Shown piece after piece: positions 43,482-53,630 of a stretch of 64,000 nucleotides of DNA. This stretch comes from Pedobacter cryoconitis (GTDB lineage: Bacteria; Bacteroidota; Bacteroidia; Sphingobacteriales; Sphingobacteriaceae): NCBI RefSeq assembly GCF_014200605.1, contig NZ_JACHCE010000002.1, positions 673,300 to 737,299 on the forward strand. Reading direction: 5' to 3'. Below the pieces are notes generated by a model that did not search any database, was not told where the DNA came from, and was given only the letters and a program-made list of their open reading frames with translations. Within the stretch, counting starts at the first letter, position 1. Every line of letters begins with the position of its first letter. The translations under genes and the position numbers were made by a program.

Positions 43482-46466
43482 ATGAAAGTATTTTACGTGA
43501 TGAGGTATTGTCTGCTACTGGTTTTTACCATCACAGCATTGACTGTACAAGCACAAACCGGTTCAATCACTGGTAAAATTGTTGATGAAACCGGTATCGG
43601 CCTTCCGGGAGCATCAGTACTGATCAAAGGCCAGGGCAGAAGTGCAAGTACAGATGCCAGCGGTACCTATAAAATTACTGGTGTTGCCAATGGCCCGGTT
43701 ACCCTGACTGCTAGTTATATCGGTTACAGTTCTATTGATCTGAATGTAACTGTAAAAGGAAATACTGCAGCAAATTTCTCCCTGAAACCAGATGCACAAA
43801 ACTTAAATGAAGTTGTCGTGATTGGTTACGGTTCGGTACAAAAGAAAGACCTGACAGGATCAGTTACCACGGTAAGCTCAAAAGATTTCCAGACGGGTAA
43901 TATTACTTCTCCGGAACAACTGATCGCAGGTAAAGTAGCCGGTGTATCTATTGTATCCAATGGCGGACAACCAGGATCAGGAAGTGTAATCCGTGTACGT
44001 GGCGGAGCCTCACTAACTGCAAGTAATGATCCTTTGATCGTTATTGACGGTGTCCCTTTTGGTAACAATCTGACTGTTGGTGCTACAAGTGGTAATGTGA
44101 TAGCTGGGGTTGGTAACCCTTTAAGCTTAATTAACCCGAATGATATTGAAACTTTCACCGTATTGAAGGATGCGAACGCAACTGCGATATATGGATCAAG
44201 AGCTTCGAACGGGGTTATTCTGATTACGACCAAAAAAGGTAAATCTGGTGAGCCTTCAATTGATTTTAGTACTGTAAATTCTTATTCTACTGTAGCTAAG
44301 AAAGTAAGCGTGTTAAGTGCAGATCAGATTCGTGCTTATGTAAATGCCAATGGTAATGCTGCACAGAAAGCATTATTAGGAACAGCGAATACAGATTGGC
44401 AAAATGTAATCTATAACAGCGCTTTCACCACAGATAATAATCTGAGCATTTCAGGAAGCTTTAAAAATGTGCCTTATAGAATTTCTGGTGGTTACCTGGA
44501 TCAGAAAGGTCTGTTACGTACCGACCGCATGACAAGGGCCACTGCAGGAATTACCGTAAACCCGACTTTCTTTGATAACCATCTGAAAGTAGACCTGAAT
44601 TTAAAAGGATCTTTAAGCGAAACCCGTTTTGCGAATACAGATGCTGTAGCTTCTGCAATTTCTTTTGATCCTACACAACCGGTATATGCAAACAATGCCT
44701 ATGGAGGTTATTATGAGTGGGTAGGGTCTACAGGGCAATTAAATCCTAATGCACCTAAAAATCCTCTTGGATTAATTGAAGAAAAAGAAAATAATGGTAA
44801 AGCAGACAGGAGTTTTGGTAATTTAAGACTGGACTACTCTTTCCATTTCTTACCAGAATTGCACTTCAATGTAAACGGTGGATACGATGTGTCTAAAGGA
44901 TATGGAACAGTAAGAGTTCCTGAATATGCAGCGCAAAGTAATGCAACATTAGGAACGGCTACTCAATATGAGGCAGTGCAGCACAATAAAGTAGCGGAAG
45001 CTTTCTTTAGCTATAATAAAGATCTGAAAAGCATCAGAAGTAATATCAATGCAACTGCCGGATATGGTTTTTACGAGAACTCTACGACAACTTATAATTT
45101 TACAGACTATAATGCAATTGGTGTAGTACAGAAAGTCCCTGTATTTCCTTTTGATACCCAACAGAACAGATTGTTGTCTTACTATGGACGTTTAGTATAT
45201 ACTTTTGCTGATAAATATATCCTTTCGGGAACGATGCGTTCTGATGGATCTTCTAAATTCAGCGAAGCCGGAAGATGGGGCTATTTTCCATCAGCAGGAT
45301 TTACCTGGAGAGCAATTGATGAATCATTCTTAAAAGACAGCAAAGTTTTCTCTGATTTGAAAATGCGTTTAAGTTATGGGGTTACTGGTCAGCAGGACGG
45401 TTTTGGTAACTATACTTATCTGCCTAACTATTATACCAGCGTGAATGAATCGCAGTACCAGATCGGAGATAAGTTTTATCATATGTTTACTCCAATTCAA
45501 TATGATAAAGACCTGAAATGGGAAACTTCTACAACTTATAACGCAGGTATTGACTATGGATTTTTCAATGGGAGAGTTTATGGTAGTGTAGATGTGTATT
45601 ACAAAAAAACGAAAGACTTGTTAAGTCTTGTACCAATTGCAGTTGGAACAAACTTTAGTAACCAGTTATTAACTAATGTGGGTAACATGGAGAATAGAGG
45701 TATTGAAGCAAGTATCAATGTAGGTATCATTAAAACAGATGATATCAAATGGGACATGGGCTTCAACTTTACTTACAATAAAAATAAAGTGACCAATCTG
45801 AGCCTGAACCCGGACCCTAACTTTAAAGTAGGTGCTGGTGATATTACTGGTGCAACCGGTACTACGTTAAAATGGAATGCGCCTAACTATAACCCAGGTT
45901 CTTTCTTCGTCTATAAACAGGTTTATGGTTCAGATGGAAAACCTCTGGAAGGTGTATATGCAGATCTTAACCATGATGGGGTAGTGAATGATCAGGACAG
46001 ATATTTCTACAAGTCACCTGTACCTAAATATATAATGGGCTTCACCACCTCATTTACCTATAAAAAACTAACATTAAGTACAGTGTTACGTGCTAATATT
46101 GGTAACTATATTTATGACAACGTTTCCTCTAATCTTGGTGTAAACAGAAATATATTAAGTCCTAGCGGATTAATTAATAACGCAAGCACTACGTTCTTCG
46201 ATACTAATTTTTCGAATAACCAATACCTGAGTGATTATTATATACACAATGCTTCTTTCCTGAAAATGGATAATGCTGGTCTTGCCTATAACTTTGGCCG
46301 TTTCTCACCAAATTCAAAAGCAAATCTGCGTATCACAGCAAATGTTCAGAATGTATTCGTAATCTCTAAATACAAAGGGATTGATCCGGAAAACAGTACT
46401 GGTATAGATTATAACTTATACCCAAGACCAAGAACTTATAGTTTAGGTCTTAACGTAGGATTTTAA
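43482..46466 (+). CDS. SusC-type TonB-dependent outer-membrane oligosaccharide transporter
   Basis: A 994-residue TonB-dependent receptor that imports bound maltodextrins across the outer membrane. The signal peptide (to TVQAQ, residue 25) is followed by a carboxypeptidase-regulatory-like domain (about 28-105: GSITGKIVDETGIGLPGASVLIKG). The TonB-box-like NEVVVIGYG comes next, then the plug domain (KDLTGSVTTVSS, VRGGASLTASNDPLIVIDGVPFG, DATAIYGSRASNGVILITTKKG). The remaining 750 residues form the barrel, ending in the usual aromatic strand (PRPRTYSLGLNVGF). susD follows after 21 bp with a purine-rich ribosome site. Substrate is inferred from the neighbouring enzymes. Confidence 0.95.
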   Translation: MKVFYVMRYCLLLVFTITALTVQAQTGSITGKIVDETGIGLPGASVLIKGQGRSASTDASGTYKITGVANGPVTLTASYIGYSSIDLNVTVKGNTAANFSLKPDAQNLNEVVVIGYGSVQKKDLTGSVTTVSSKDFQTGNITSPEQLIAGKVAGVSIVSNGGQPGSGSVIRVRGGASLTASNDPLIVIDGVPFGNNLTVGATSGNVIAGVGNPLSLINPNDIETFTVLKDANATAIYGSRASNGVILITTKKGKSGEPSIDFSTVNSYSTVAKKVSVLSADQIRAYVNANGNAAQKALLGTANTDWQNVIYNSAFTTDNNLSISGSFKNVPYRISGGYLDQKGLLRTDRMTRATAGITVNPTFFDNHLKVDLNLKGSLSETRFANTDAVASAISFDPTQPVYANNAYGGYYEWVGSTGQLNPNAPKNPLGLIEEKENNGKADRSFGNLRLDYSFHFLPELHFNVNGGYDVSKGYGTVRVPEYAAQSNATLGTATQYEAVQHNKVAEAFFSYNKDLKSIRSNINATAGYGFYENSTTTYNFTDYNAIGVVQKVPVFPFDTQQNRLLSYYGRLVYTFADKYILSGTMRSDGSSKFSEAGRWGYFPSAGFTWRAIDESFLKDSKVFSDLKMRLSYGVTGQQDGFGNYTYLPNYYTSVNESQYQIGDKFYHMFTPIQYDKDLKWETSTTYNAGIDYGFFNGRVYGSVDVYYKKTKDLLSLVPIAVGTNFSNQLLTNVGNMENRGIEASINVGIIKTDDIKWDMGFNFTYNKNKVTNLSLNPDPNFKVGAGDITGATGTTLKWNAPNYNPGSFFVYKQVYGSDGKPLEGVYADLNHDGVVNDQDRYFYKSPVPKYIMGFTTSFTYKKLTLSTVLRANIGNYIYDNVSSNLGVNRNILSPSGLINNASTTFFDTNFSNNQYLSDYYIHNASFLKMDNAGLAYNFGRFSPNSKANLRITANVQNVFVISKYKGIDPENSTGIDYNLYPRPRTYSLGLNVGF

Positions 46467-46487
46467 TAATATAAATTTAAGAGAGAG

Positions 46488-48068
46488 ATGAAGAATCTAT
46501 TCAAAATATTTGCGGCTACGGCCGTATTACTGGCCACCTTCTCGTCTTGTAAAAAAGACCTGAATTTAAAGCCAACTAACGATATCACTTCGGATGTCGC
46601 TTATTCTACTCCTGATGGGTACAAACAAGTTTTGGCTAAGATCTACGGAAGTTTCGCTACCACAGGTGGCGGAGGCTCAGGATCAAGTGACCTTGGTGGT
46701 ATTGACGCTGGTGCTTCTGATTTTATCCGTTTATACTGGAATGCACAGGAATTAACTTCTGATGAAGGTATTTGTGTATGGAATGATCCTGGAGTTTATG
46801 ATTTAAACTATCAGACTTATACTTCTGATAATGTGATTCTGCGTGGTTTATATACCAGAAGTTTATACCAGATCACTGTAATCAATGAGTTTCTACGTGA
46901 AAGTACACCTGAGAAATTGGCTTCCCGCAATATCACAGGTACCGATGCGACTAATATTGCAGCTTACAGATCGGAAGCCAGATTTTTACGTGCTTACCAA
47001 TACTGGGTACTGATGGATATGTTTGGTAACCCACCATTTATTACCGAAGCAAATGACATTGGTAAAGTTGCACCTCAGCAAATCAAACGTGCAGATCTGT
47101 TCAAATATGTAGAAAGTGAATTGTTAGCGATAGAGCCAGAATTAAAAACTACAAATGAATATGGAAGAGTAACCAGAGGGGCTGATGAAATGTTATTATC
47201 ACGTGTATATCTGAATGCTGCGGTTTATACCGGAACGGCTAAATATACAGAGGCTGCTGCTTATGCAAGCAAAGTAATCTCAGCTGGTTATACCTTAAAT
47301 CCTGTTTACAAGAATCTATTCCTTGCTGATAATGATCAGAATAATTCTGAGGTGATCTTATCGATCAACTATGACGGAACTTTCACTCAGAATTTTGGTG
47401 GTACTACTTTCCTGACCAACGCATCTATCAACGGTGATATGAACCCTGCAAGTTTTGGTGTACCAAGTGGTGGCTGGGGCGGTATACGTACACGCTCAAC
47501 ACTGCCTGCTCTGTTTGGGATTACCGGCGCTTTCACTTCTAATCCGGATTCAAGAGCCATGTTTTATGGTGATAAAGCTGCAAATGATGACGTAGCCGTA
47601 TTTACTGATGGTTTACGTGCTATAAAATTCAGAAATGTGAATAAAGCAGGTGTTACAGCACCTTCAAACAATGGAACTTTCTGTTCTATAGATTTCCCGC
47701 TGTTCCGCTTACCGGAAGCTTACCTGAATTATGCAGAGGCTGTACTGCGTGGTGGTGCTGGTTCAACCAGCCAGGCTCTGACTTATGTTAACCTTTTACG
47801 CCGCCGTGCTTATGGTAATGATTCTGGAAATGTAAGTGCATTGACTTTAGATAATGTTTTGGCAGAAAGAGCAAAAGAATTCTTCTGGGAAGGTTACAGA
47901 CGTACAGATTTAGTACGCTTTGGTAAATTCACTGATGGTTCTTACCTATGGCCTTATAAAGGTGGTGTTAAAGCTGGGCGTGGTACAGATGCAAGCCGCA
48001 GTATTTTCCCATTGCCATCTGCAGATTTGATTGCCAATCCTAATCTATCTCAAAATCCAGGTTATTAA
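46488..48068 (+). CDS. SusD-type outer-membrane glycan-binding lipoprotein
   Basis: A 526-residue surface lipoprotein that forms the lid of the SusC channel. The lipobox is FSSC, Cys21. SusD features include DLNLKPTNDITSDVAYSTPDGYKQVLAKIYGSF at the N-terminus, helical repeat phrases EARFLRAYQYWVLMDMFGNPPFI and EMLLSRVYLNAAVYTG, and the C-terminal RLPEAYLNYAEAVLRGG, ERAKEFFWEGYRRTDLVRFG and FPLPSADLIANPNLSQNPGY. The C-terminal LxQNPGY is a hallmark of the family. The phrase GGGGSGSSDLGG is a flexible loop. Confidence 0.96.
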   Translation: MKNLFKIFAATAVLLATFSSCKKDLNLKPTNDITSDVAYSTPDGYKQVLAKIYGSFATTGGGGSGSSDLGGIDAGASDFIRLYWNAQELTSDEGICVWNDPGVYDLNYQTYTSDNVILRGLYTRSLYQITVINEFLRESTPEKLASRNITGTDATNIAAYRSEARFLRAYQYWVLMDMFGNPPFITEANDIGKVAPQQIKRADLFKYVESELLAIEPELKTTNEYGRVTRGADEMLLSRVYLNAAVYTGTAKYTEAAAYASKVISAGYTLNPVYKNLFLADNDQNNSEVILSINYDGTFTQNFGGTTFLTNASINGDMNPASFGVPSGGWGGIRTRSTLPALFGITGAFTSNPDSRAMFYGDKAANDDVAVFTDGLRAIKFRNVNKAGVTAPSNNGTFCSIDFPLFRLPEAYLNYAEAVLRGGAGSTSQALTYVNLLRRRAYGNDSGNVSALTLDNVLAERAKEFFWEGYRRTDLVRFGKFTDGSYLWPYKGGVKAGRGTDASRSIFPLPSADLIANPNLSQNPGY

Positions 48069-48109
48069 TCATGTCGGGTTCAGCTGACAAAACATAAATA
48101 GATAAACAG

Positions 48110-49147
48110 ATGAAATCATTATATATAAAAACCATGACCTATAGCCTTTTGATGCTATTATTTGTGTCATGTAAAAAGGATGAGACTAAAGTTGTGGCCA
48201 GCAATGGTACAGCTCCGGTTTTTACAGCTACGCAAAGCACGCTGGTATTAGACAGTGCCAGTGCGAAGAAAGATGCGGTTGTTTTGAACTGGACAGCATC
48301 ATCCTTTAATTATAGCGCAGCCATATCCTATGCTGTACAGCTTGATCTTGCCGGCAATAATTTCAGCGGACCTAAAGAAGTAGCATTGAATACTGCCTTA
48401 ACAAAAACTTTTACTGTTGCCGAAATCAATAACCTGGTTAACCAGCTTGGACTGACTCCTGGTACTGCAGGTAAAATAGAAATGAGGGCTAAAGCGAGTA
48501 TCGGTGATGTTTTTGCACCTGCTTATTCGAATGTATTAACGCTAACGGTAACACCTTATCAGATCATTATCGATTATCCTTCACTATATGTTCCTGGATC
48601 TTATCAGGGCTGGGACCCGAAAAGTGCTTCGAAAATCTCTTCGGTAACTGATAATAAAATTTATGAAGGATATATTAATTTCCCTGATGCAAGCACAGAC
48701 TTTAAGTTTACTCCACAACCTGACTGGAATGGCGTAAATTATGGTACTTCATCACCAGGTACACTGAATGCCGGAGGCGGAGACAACCTGCATCAGGATG
48801 GTGCTGGTTATTATCTGGTCAAAGCCGACACTAAAGCATTGACTTATTCACTGACCAAAACAGTCTGGGCTGTAATTGGTGATGCGACAGGTTCAGCTTC
48901 CAGCGATACGCCAATGGCTTATGATGCTGTTAATAAAGTGTGGACAGTGACTAAAGCGCTATCAGTTGGTTCATTTAAATTCAGAGCCAATGGTACGAAT
49001 GATATTAATTTTGGTATCAGTAAACAAGTAACCGGTAAACCGGTATACAATGGTGATAACATTCCTGTTGCCACAGCAGGAACTTACAAGATCATTTTAA
49101 ACCTGGCTATTCCGGGTAACTATACTTACAGTCTGATTAAACAATAA
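48110..49147 (+). CDS. SusE-like starch-binding surface lipoprotein
   Basis: A 345-residue lipoprotein (lipobox LFVSC) with an N-terminal SusE-type Ig-like domain (about 38-145: LVLDSASAKKDAVVLNWTASSFNYSAAISYAVQLD). Two starch-binding modules of the SusE/SusF kind follow (LYVPGSYQGWDP...DFKFTPQPDWNGVNYG, and VWAVIGDATGSASSDTPMAYDAVNKVWTVTKALSVGSFKFRANGTNDINFG). It helps hold polysaccharide at the cell surface. It is the last gene of the susCDE group and is followed by a terminator-like hairpin. Confidence 0.9.
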   Translation: MKSLYIKTMTYSLLMLLFVSCKKDETKVVASNGTAPVFTATQSTLVLDSASAKKDAVVLNWTASSFNYSAAISYAVQLDLAGNNFSGPKEVALNTALTKTFTVAEINNLVNQLGLTPGTAGKIEMRAKASIGDVFAPAYSNVLTLTVTPYQIIIDYPSLYVPGSYQGWDPKSASKISSVTDNKIYEGYINFPDASTDFKFTPQPDWNGVNYGTSSPGTLNAGGGDNLHQDGAGYYLVKADTKALTYSLTKTVWAVIGDATGSASSDTPMAYDAVNKVWTVTKALSVGSFKFRANGTNDINFGISKQVTGKPVYNGDNIPVATAGTYKIILNLAIPGNYTYSLIKQ

Positions 49148-49153
49148 AATAAG

Positions 49154-49181
49154 AAATGCCCTGAATTTATTCAGGGCATTT
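49154..49181 (+). terminator. Hairpin between susE and the enzyme genes
   Basis: AAATGCCCTGAA (49154-49165) pairs perfectly with TTCAGGGCATTT (49170-49181) over a 4-base loop, 6 bases after the susE-like stop. The T tract is short, so termination may be partial, letting some transcripts continue into the GH31 gene. Confidence 0.65.
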
Positions 49182-49216
49182 CCTTCGTTAATTCCTATTA
49201 AACTTTTCCGATCCAT

Positions 49217-51691
49217 ATGAGAAAACTGTCTACGATCCCTAAGCTGCTGTTGTTTTTAACCCTCCCTGTTCTGGGCTTTGCACAAAGTAACCCGGTGCTG
49301 GGCACAGGAGATATTACATCGGTGAATATTGCCGGCCAGAAAGTATCTTTTACTACAACACATGCACATGGAGAAGTAACAGTTTACAGTCCTGCTGTGA
49401 TCAGGGTCAGATTAGATCAGAAAGACCTGGGCAAAGACTTTTCTTATGCAGTGATTTCCAAACCGGTTAAAACCAATGTTACGATTACTCAGAATGAGCA
49501 GGAGATTACAGTAAAGACCGATTCCCTGAAAGCCAGGATTACTAAAAAACCTTATAGTATTACTTTTTACACTTTAGACGATAAAGTGATCAGTCAGGAT
49601 GAAAAAGGACTGACTACTTCGTGGGTATCCAATGAAGTAACGACTTACAAAAAAATGCAGGAAGGCGAACGTTTTGTTGGCCTTGGCGAGAAAACAGGTA
49701 ACCTTGACCGTAAAGGCAGCGGTTATACCAACTGGAATTTTGATGCCTATGGTTATTCGACCGGACAAGATCCGATTTACTCCACTATACCTTTTTATAT
49801 GGGGATACATCATGGTTTAAACTATGGTATATTTCTGGACAATACTTACCAGAGTGATTTTAACTTTGGGGCCAGCAACAACAGATTCTCTTCTTTTGGT
49901 GCGCAGGGTGGTGAAATGAACTATTATTTCATCTATCATCAGCGTCTGGCAGATATCATTACCTCTTATACCGCCTTAACAGGCCGTATGAACCTGCCTC
50001 CGCTCTGGAGTTTAGGTTATCAGCAAAACAGATATACTTATTACCCTGAAACAGAAGTTTTCCGCATTGCGCAAACACTGAGGGAAAAGAAGATTCCGGC
50101 AGATGGAATCACACTGGATATCCATTATATGGACCAGTATAAATTATTCACCTGGGACAAATCACGTTTCCCGAATCCGCTGGCTATGAATAAAAAGCTG
50201 GCAGCTATGGGTTTTACCACAACGGTTATCGTAGATCCGGGCATTAAAGTAGAAAAAGGTTATCAGGCTTACGAAAGCGGCCTGAAAGAAAATATTTTTA
50301 TTAAATATCCGGACAGTACAAATTACTCTGGCCAGGTTTGGCCGGGCTGGTGCAACTTCCCTGATTTTACCAGCGAAAAAGGAAGATCATGGTGGAGAAA
50401 CGAAGTTAAGTTTTTTGCGAATACAGGTGTTTCAGGCATCTGGAATGACATGAACGAAATTGCTACCTGGGGAAATAAGATGCCAAATAATGTTTTGTTT
50501 GACTATGATGGTGCAATTGCAAGTCATAAACAGGCACATAATGTCTACGGGTTACAAATGGCACGTTCAAGTTATGAAGGGGCTAAAGCGTCTATGGGCA
50601 ACAAACGTCCGTTTATTTTGACCCGTGCAGGTTATGCCGGATTACAACGTTATACCGCAATCTGGACCGGAGATAACCGTCCTGAAGAAGATCATATGTT
50701 ATTAGGGGTACGCCTGATTAATAGTTTAGGTTTAAGTGGTGTCCCTTTTGCCGGAATGGATATCGGCGGATTTATTGGTACGCCAGGTAATTCACTGTTT
50801 GCAAGATGGGTACAGATTGGTGCATTTAATCCGTATTTCCGTAACCATGCTGCTGTCAATACACAGTCTTCTGAACCCTGGACACATGGCGAAGAAGTAT
50901 TGGAAGTTTCAAGAAACTACATCAATCTCCGTTATAAACTGATGCCTTATCTGTATTCAACTTTTTTCGAAGCTACCCAGAATGGTTTACCTGTGATGAG
51001 AACACTGGCGATTGATTATACATTCGATGCAAAAGTATTTGATACGCAATTTCAAAATCAATACCTGTTCGGTAAATCCTTTATGGTCCTGCCATTTGAA
51101 AGTACTAAGGAATTTGGAAATGCCTATTTTCCTAAAGGATTATGGTATGATTTGTATACGGATGAAACACAGACTGGTGGAACAGAAAAGATCCTTCGCC
51201 TTTCTAAAAACAAGCTTCCTGTATATGTGAAAGAGAGCAGTATTGTACCGATGCAATCATTGGTTCAGTCTACGCAGGAGAAGCCAGCTGATACCCTGGT
51301 ACTGCATATTTATAGAGGAGCTTTGACGAATTCTTTTGTATATTATGAAGATGATGGTCAGACTTTTAATTATGAAAAAGGTGATTTTTATAAACGTAAA
51401 ATCACCTATGATCCTATAAAGCGTAGTATTATATTTGAGCAGGCAGAAGGATCATTCCCATCGAAATTTAACCAGCTTAAAATTGTTTTTCATGGTTTCA
51501 GTGAAGCAGATAAAATAACGGGTTCAACAGCTCAATTAAATAAAGGCCAACAAATCAAGGATGAATTTAATTCGTTCATGATACCAATTTCTCACTTCGA
51601 TCCTCAGGGAACTGCAAACCCCGCAGAAGGAGCAAAGGTTAAGAGTTTAATCCTTAACAATGCTTCGGCACAGTTTGTAATTACCTATTAA
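49217..51691 (+). CDS. GH31 alpha-glucosidase
   Basis: An 824-residue exported enzyme (signal peptide to GFAQ) that removes terminal alpha-linked glucose. An N-terminal beta domain is followed by the GH31 barrel. The phrase PLWSLGYQQNRYTYYPETEVF is typical, the nucleophile is Asp411 in GIWNDMNE, and the acid/base is Asp486 in WTGDNRPEEDH. GVPFAGMDIGGF, FNPYFRNHA and the C-terminal beta domain (PVYVKESSIVPMQ, FVYYEDDGQTFNYEKG) complete the family pattern. It stands 70 bp after the susE-like gene, beyond a hairpin, and 15 bp before the GH13 gene. Confidence 0.95.
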   Translation: MRKLSTIPKLLLFLTLPVLGFAQSNPVLGTGDITSVNIAGQKVSFTTTHAHGEVTVYSPAVIRVRLDQKDLGKDFSYAVISKPVKTNVTITQNEQEITVKTDSLKARITKKPYSITFYTLDDKVISQDEKGLTTSWVSNEVTTYKKMQEGERFVGLGEKTGNLDRKGSGYTNWNFDAYGYSTGQDPIYSTIPFYMGIHHGLNYGIFLDNTYQSDFNFGASNNRFSSFGAQGGEMNYYFIYHQRLADIITSYTALTGRMNLPPLWSLGYQQNRYTYYPETEVFRIAQTLREKKIPADGITLDIHYMDQYKLFTWDKSRFPNPLAMNKKLAAMGFTTTVIVDPGIKVEKGYQAYESGLKENIFIKYPDSTNYSGQVWPGWCNFPDFTSEKGRSWWRNEVKFFANTGVSGIWNDMNEIATWGNKMPNNVLFDYDGAIASHKQAHNVYGLQMARSSYEGAKASMGNKRPFILTRAGYAGLQRYTAIWTGDNRPEEDHMLLGVRLINSLGLSGVPFAGMDIGGFIGTPGNSLFARWVQIGAFNPYFRNHAAVNTQSSEPWTHGEEVLEVSRNYINLRYKLMPYLYSTFFEATQNGLPVMRTLAIDYTFDAKVFDTQFQNQYLFGKSFMVLPFESTKEFGNAYFPKGLWYDLYTDETQTGGTEKILRLSKNKLPVYVKESSIVPMQSLVQSTQEKPADTLVLHIYRGALTNSFVYYEDDGQTFNYEKGDFYKRKITYDPIKRSIIFEQAEGSFPSKFNQLKIVFHGFSEADKITGSTAQLNKGQQIKDEFNSFMIPISHFDPQGTANPAEGAKVKSLILNNASAQFVITY

Positions 51692-51705
51692 AAACCCCCT
51701 TAAAA

Positions 51706-53559
51706 ATGAAGAAACTATTAATCGTACTATTTGTTCTGTTTACTGCAAATGCATGGGCACAGGCTAAACCGGACCATGTGGAGCCCATGTTCTGGTGGGC
51801 AGGTATGAAAAACCCTAAACTTCAGCTATTGGTTCACGGCCAGCGGATCGGTGAATATACCGTGAACCTGAATTATCCTGGTGTAAAACTGATTGAAGTT
51901 CACAAAGTGGAGAATCCAAATTATCTGTTTATTGATCTGGAAATTGCTGCGGATGCTAAAGCGGGTAAGTTCCCGATTTCTTTTATGGATAAAGGGAAGA
52001 AAGTATCAGAATATAGTTATGAATTGAAAAACAGAGATAATTCCAATGCCCGTATTCAGGGGGTAACGGATAAAGATTTTATCTATTTATTAATGCCTGA
52101 CCGTTTCTCGAACGGAGATAAATCAAATGATATTGTTAAAGGGCTTGCGGAAACTACACTGAACCGTGATTCGATGTATTACCGTCATGGCGGCGATATT
52201 CAAGGGGTAATTAATCACCTGGATTATCTGAAAGAGTTAGGTGTAACTACGATCTGGATGACTCCGGAGATAGAAAATGATATGGCAAAAGCTTCTTATC
52301 ATGGTTATGCAGTAACAGATCATTATAAAATAGATCCGCGTTATGGTACCAATGCTTTATATAAAACTTATGTGGATAAGGTACATGCGAAAGGGTTAAA
52401 AGTGATTAAAGATATAGTACACAATCATATTGGAACAGGACATTGGATCTTTAAAGATATGCCAATGAAAAACTGGGTAAATCAGTGGCCGGTTTATACA
52501 CAGACGAGTTACCGTGATGAACCGGTTATGGATCCGCATACTTCGGAAGCTGATAAGAAAAAACAATTGGATGGCTGGTTTGTACCCAGCATGCCCGATC
52601 TGAATGAAAGAAATCCTTATGTACAAAACTACCTGACCCAAAATCATATCTGGTGGATTGAATATGCCGGAATTGACGGGTTGAGACTGGATACTTATGC
52701 TTATAATGATCCTGCATATATGGCCGACTGGGCTCTGAAACTTAAAGCCGAATTTCCTCACTTGTCTATTTTTGGAGAAACTTTAGTTAACTCTGTACCA
52801 GCACAGGCTTTCTTTACACAGGGAAATACAGTAAACAGAGGTTTTGATACACATTTACCAGGTGTAACAGATAACATGATGAAAAGCGCGGTTTATGAAG
52901 CGCTGAACGGGACAAATGGCTGGACGGATGGTGTTTTCAGATTATACAATATCGTTTCACAGGATTTTCTATATCAGGATGCAACAAAGAATGTAATCTA
53001 CTGGGATAACCATGATATGAGCCGTTTCTATTCTATGATCAAAGAAGATATCAATAAGTATAAATCAGGTATGGCGCTATTATTGACTATGCGTGGTATC
53101 CCTCAGCTATACTATGGAACAGAGATCCTGATGAAAAACTATTCTGATCCTGATGGACTGGTACGTTCAGACTTTCCGGGAGGCTGGGCTGGTGATGCAA
53201 AAGATAAATTTACTGCTGCCGGCCGTAATGCACAGGAAAATGAAGCATGGAATTTTGTAAGTAAACTGGCTGTTTACAGAAAGAACAGTCCCGCACTGCA
53301 AAATGGAAAGATGATGCAATTTGTGCCTGAAGATGGAATGTATGTTTATTTCAGGTACCTTCCTGAAGGAAATGGGGTTAAAGATGTGATGGTGATCTTA
53401 AATAATGAAGATAAAGCTAAAACACTGGAAACTTCAAGGTTTGCAGAAAGAATGAAAAATACAGGCTCGGCTGTGAATGTGATCAGCGGAGAAAAATTAA
53501 ATACAGTTAAAACGATTAGTGTACCAGCTAAAACAACACTGGTACTGGAATTGAATTAG
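51706..53559 (+). CDS. GH13 neopullulanase/cyclomaltodextrinase-like enzyme (SusA-like)
   Basis: A 617-residue exported enzyme (signal peptide to NAWAQ). The N-terminal domain at about 20-115 (DHVEPMFWWAGMKNPKLQLLVHG) is of the cyclomaltodextrinase type. The GH13 barrel has region I DIVHNH, nucleophile Asp329 in GLRLDTY, acid Glu358 in FGETL and Asp437 in DNHDMS. A C-terminal beta domain follows. It cleaves alpha-1,4 bonds of maltodextrins, pullulan or cyclodextrins in the periplasm. Matches SusA of the starch utilisation system in layout. Confidence 0.93.
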   Translation: MKKLLIVLFVLFTANAWAQAKPDHVEPMFWWAGMKNPKLQLLVHGQRIGEYTVNLNYPGVKLIEVHKVENPNYLFIDLEIAADAKAGKFPISFMDKGKKVSEYSYELKNRDNSNARIQGVTDKDFIYLLMPDRFSNGDKSNDIVKGLAETTLNRDSMYYRHGGDIQGVINHLDYLKELGVTTIWMTPEIENDMAKASYHGYAVTDHYKIDPRYGTNALYKTYVDKVHAKGLKVIKDIVHNHIGTGHWIFKDMPMKNWVNQWPVYTQTSYRDEPVMDPHTSEADKKKQLDGWFVPSMPDLNERNPYVQNYLTQNHIWWIEYAGIDGLRLDTYAYNDPAYMADWALKLKAEFPHLSIFGETLVNSVPAQAFFTQGNTVNRGFDTHLPGVTDNMMKSAVYEALNGTNGWTDGVFRLYNIVSQDFLYQDATKNVIYWDNHDMSRFYSMIKEDINKYKSGMALLLTMRGIPQLYYGTEILMKNYSDPDGLVRSDFPGGWAGDAKDKFTAAGRNAQENEAWNFVSKLAVYRKNSPALQNGKMMQFVPEDGMYVYFRYLPEGNGVKDVMVILNNEDKAKTLETSRFAERMKNTGSAVNVISGEKLNTVKTISVPAKTTLVLELN

Positions 53560-53630
53560 AATTTTTAATTGCTTAGCATTTAAATTTTGTAACATGGAGC
53601 CAGCAAGCTTCATCTATAATAGAAATAAGA

